Source: Gemmatimonadales bacterium
GTDB taxonomy: Bacteria; Gemmatimonadota; Gemmatimonadetes; Gemmatimonadales; GWC2-71-9
Length of the DNA stretch: 58,992 nt
Assembly: GCA_025927545.1 (NCBI GenBank)
Contig: JAICLE010000009.1
Coordinates: forward strand, 1-58,992
Direction of reading: 5' to 3'
In this document: in pieces, positions 58,958 through 58,992 of the stretch
Position numbering within the stretch: the first letter of the stretch is position 1
How the letters are laid out: each line of letters begins with the position of its first letter
Translations under genes and position numbers: made by a program
The notes under the pieces: generated by a model
Databases searched by the model: none
What the model was told of the DNA's origin: nothing
Seen by the model: the letters and a program-made list of their open reading frames with translations, nothing else

Positions 58958-58992
58958 CGGCGGCATGGTGGCGGGCGACGGGTCGAGGGGTC

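Overview
The window is GC-rich, densely coding chromosome from a free-living diderm bacterium. Diderm features include an OmpA-type porin, a TolC-type channel, a DUF3187-like barrel, lipoproteins and periplasmic cytochromes c. The gene mix (lanthanide-type methanol dehydrogenase accessories, Ig-like lipoproteins, a Ser/Thr kinase with a TPR-like tail, S9 prolyl oligopeptidase, ECF sigma/anti-sigma pair) fits Gemmatimonadota or a related soil lineage. That placement is inference from gene content; no rRNA, tRNA or ribosomal protein gene is present to confirm it. I saw no prophage, insertion sequence or CRISPR array.

Layout. 1-6.6 kb: the 3' end of a PQQ methanol dehydrogenase (xoxF-like) followed by xoxJ-like and xoxG-like genes, a cyclopropane fatty acid synthase, and an overlapping run of exported proteins (pentapeptide repeat, YVTN propeller, two JAMM-like proteins). 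6.6-10.6 kb (minus): DoxX, then a tight operon selW-like - pfk - prolyl oligopeptidase. The first gene of that operon has an in-frame UGA in a CxxU motif and a bacterial-type SECIS hairpin, so it is probably a selenoprotein. 10.7-17.7 kb: OmpA/TSP3 protein, DUF4015 glycosidase-like protein, cytochrome c, YyaL-type thioredoxin protein, cyclophilin, DUF6941 protein and HD protein. 17.7-23.9 kb: cardiolipin synthase-like protein and a complete tripartite TolC-ABC-adaptor-permease exporter. 23.9-31.8 kb: amine oxidase, cytochrome b/molybdopterin oxidoreductase pair, PHP protein, FabH, small zinc-ribbon proteins, YggX-like protein and an outer membrane protein.

31.8-33.8 kb holds what looks like the most informative regulatory locus. 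A sigma70-like promoter drives a 29-codon leader peptide containing Trp-Phe-Tyr-Phe-Tyr-Phe, followed by a perfect 13-bp terminator hairpin with a T run. Behind it is an unusual prephenate dehydratase-ACT-DAHP synthase fusion. This reads as transcriptional attenuation of aromatic amino acid synthesis by charged aromatic tRNAs.

33.8-41 kb: GlsB-like protein, a sigma/anti-sigma/PDZ operon, a ferritin-like-VIT1 metal transporter with an OPT transporter, ROK kinase and small membrane proteins. 41-47.5 kb: small enzymes (DinB, dienelactone hydrolase, zinc-motif SDR, NTF2-like, glyoxalase, GNAT, MsrA). 47.5-59 kb: an Ig-like lipoprotein, a kinase/TPR receptor, a DUF4142 protein, a frameshifted NAD(P)-binding gene, a flavin monooxygenase, a large galactose-oxidase-like radical copper oxidase, and a DJ-1/PfpI protein.

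Two non-coding themes recur. First, short purine or pyrimidine units (7-8 bp) are arrayed with exact inverted copies, giving 21-bp perfect inverted repeats at 17.0 and 33.8 kb. Second, TANNTT boxes lie 5-8 bp upstream of start codons that lack a Shine-Dalgarno, suggesting leaderless transcripts.
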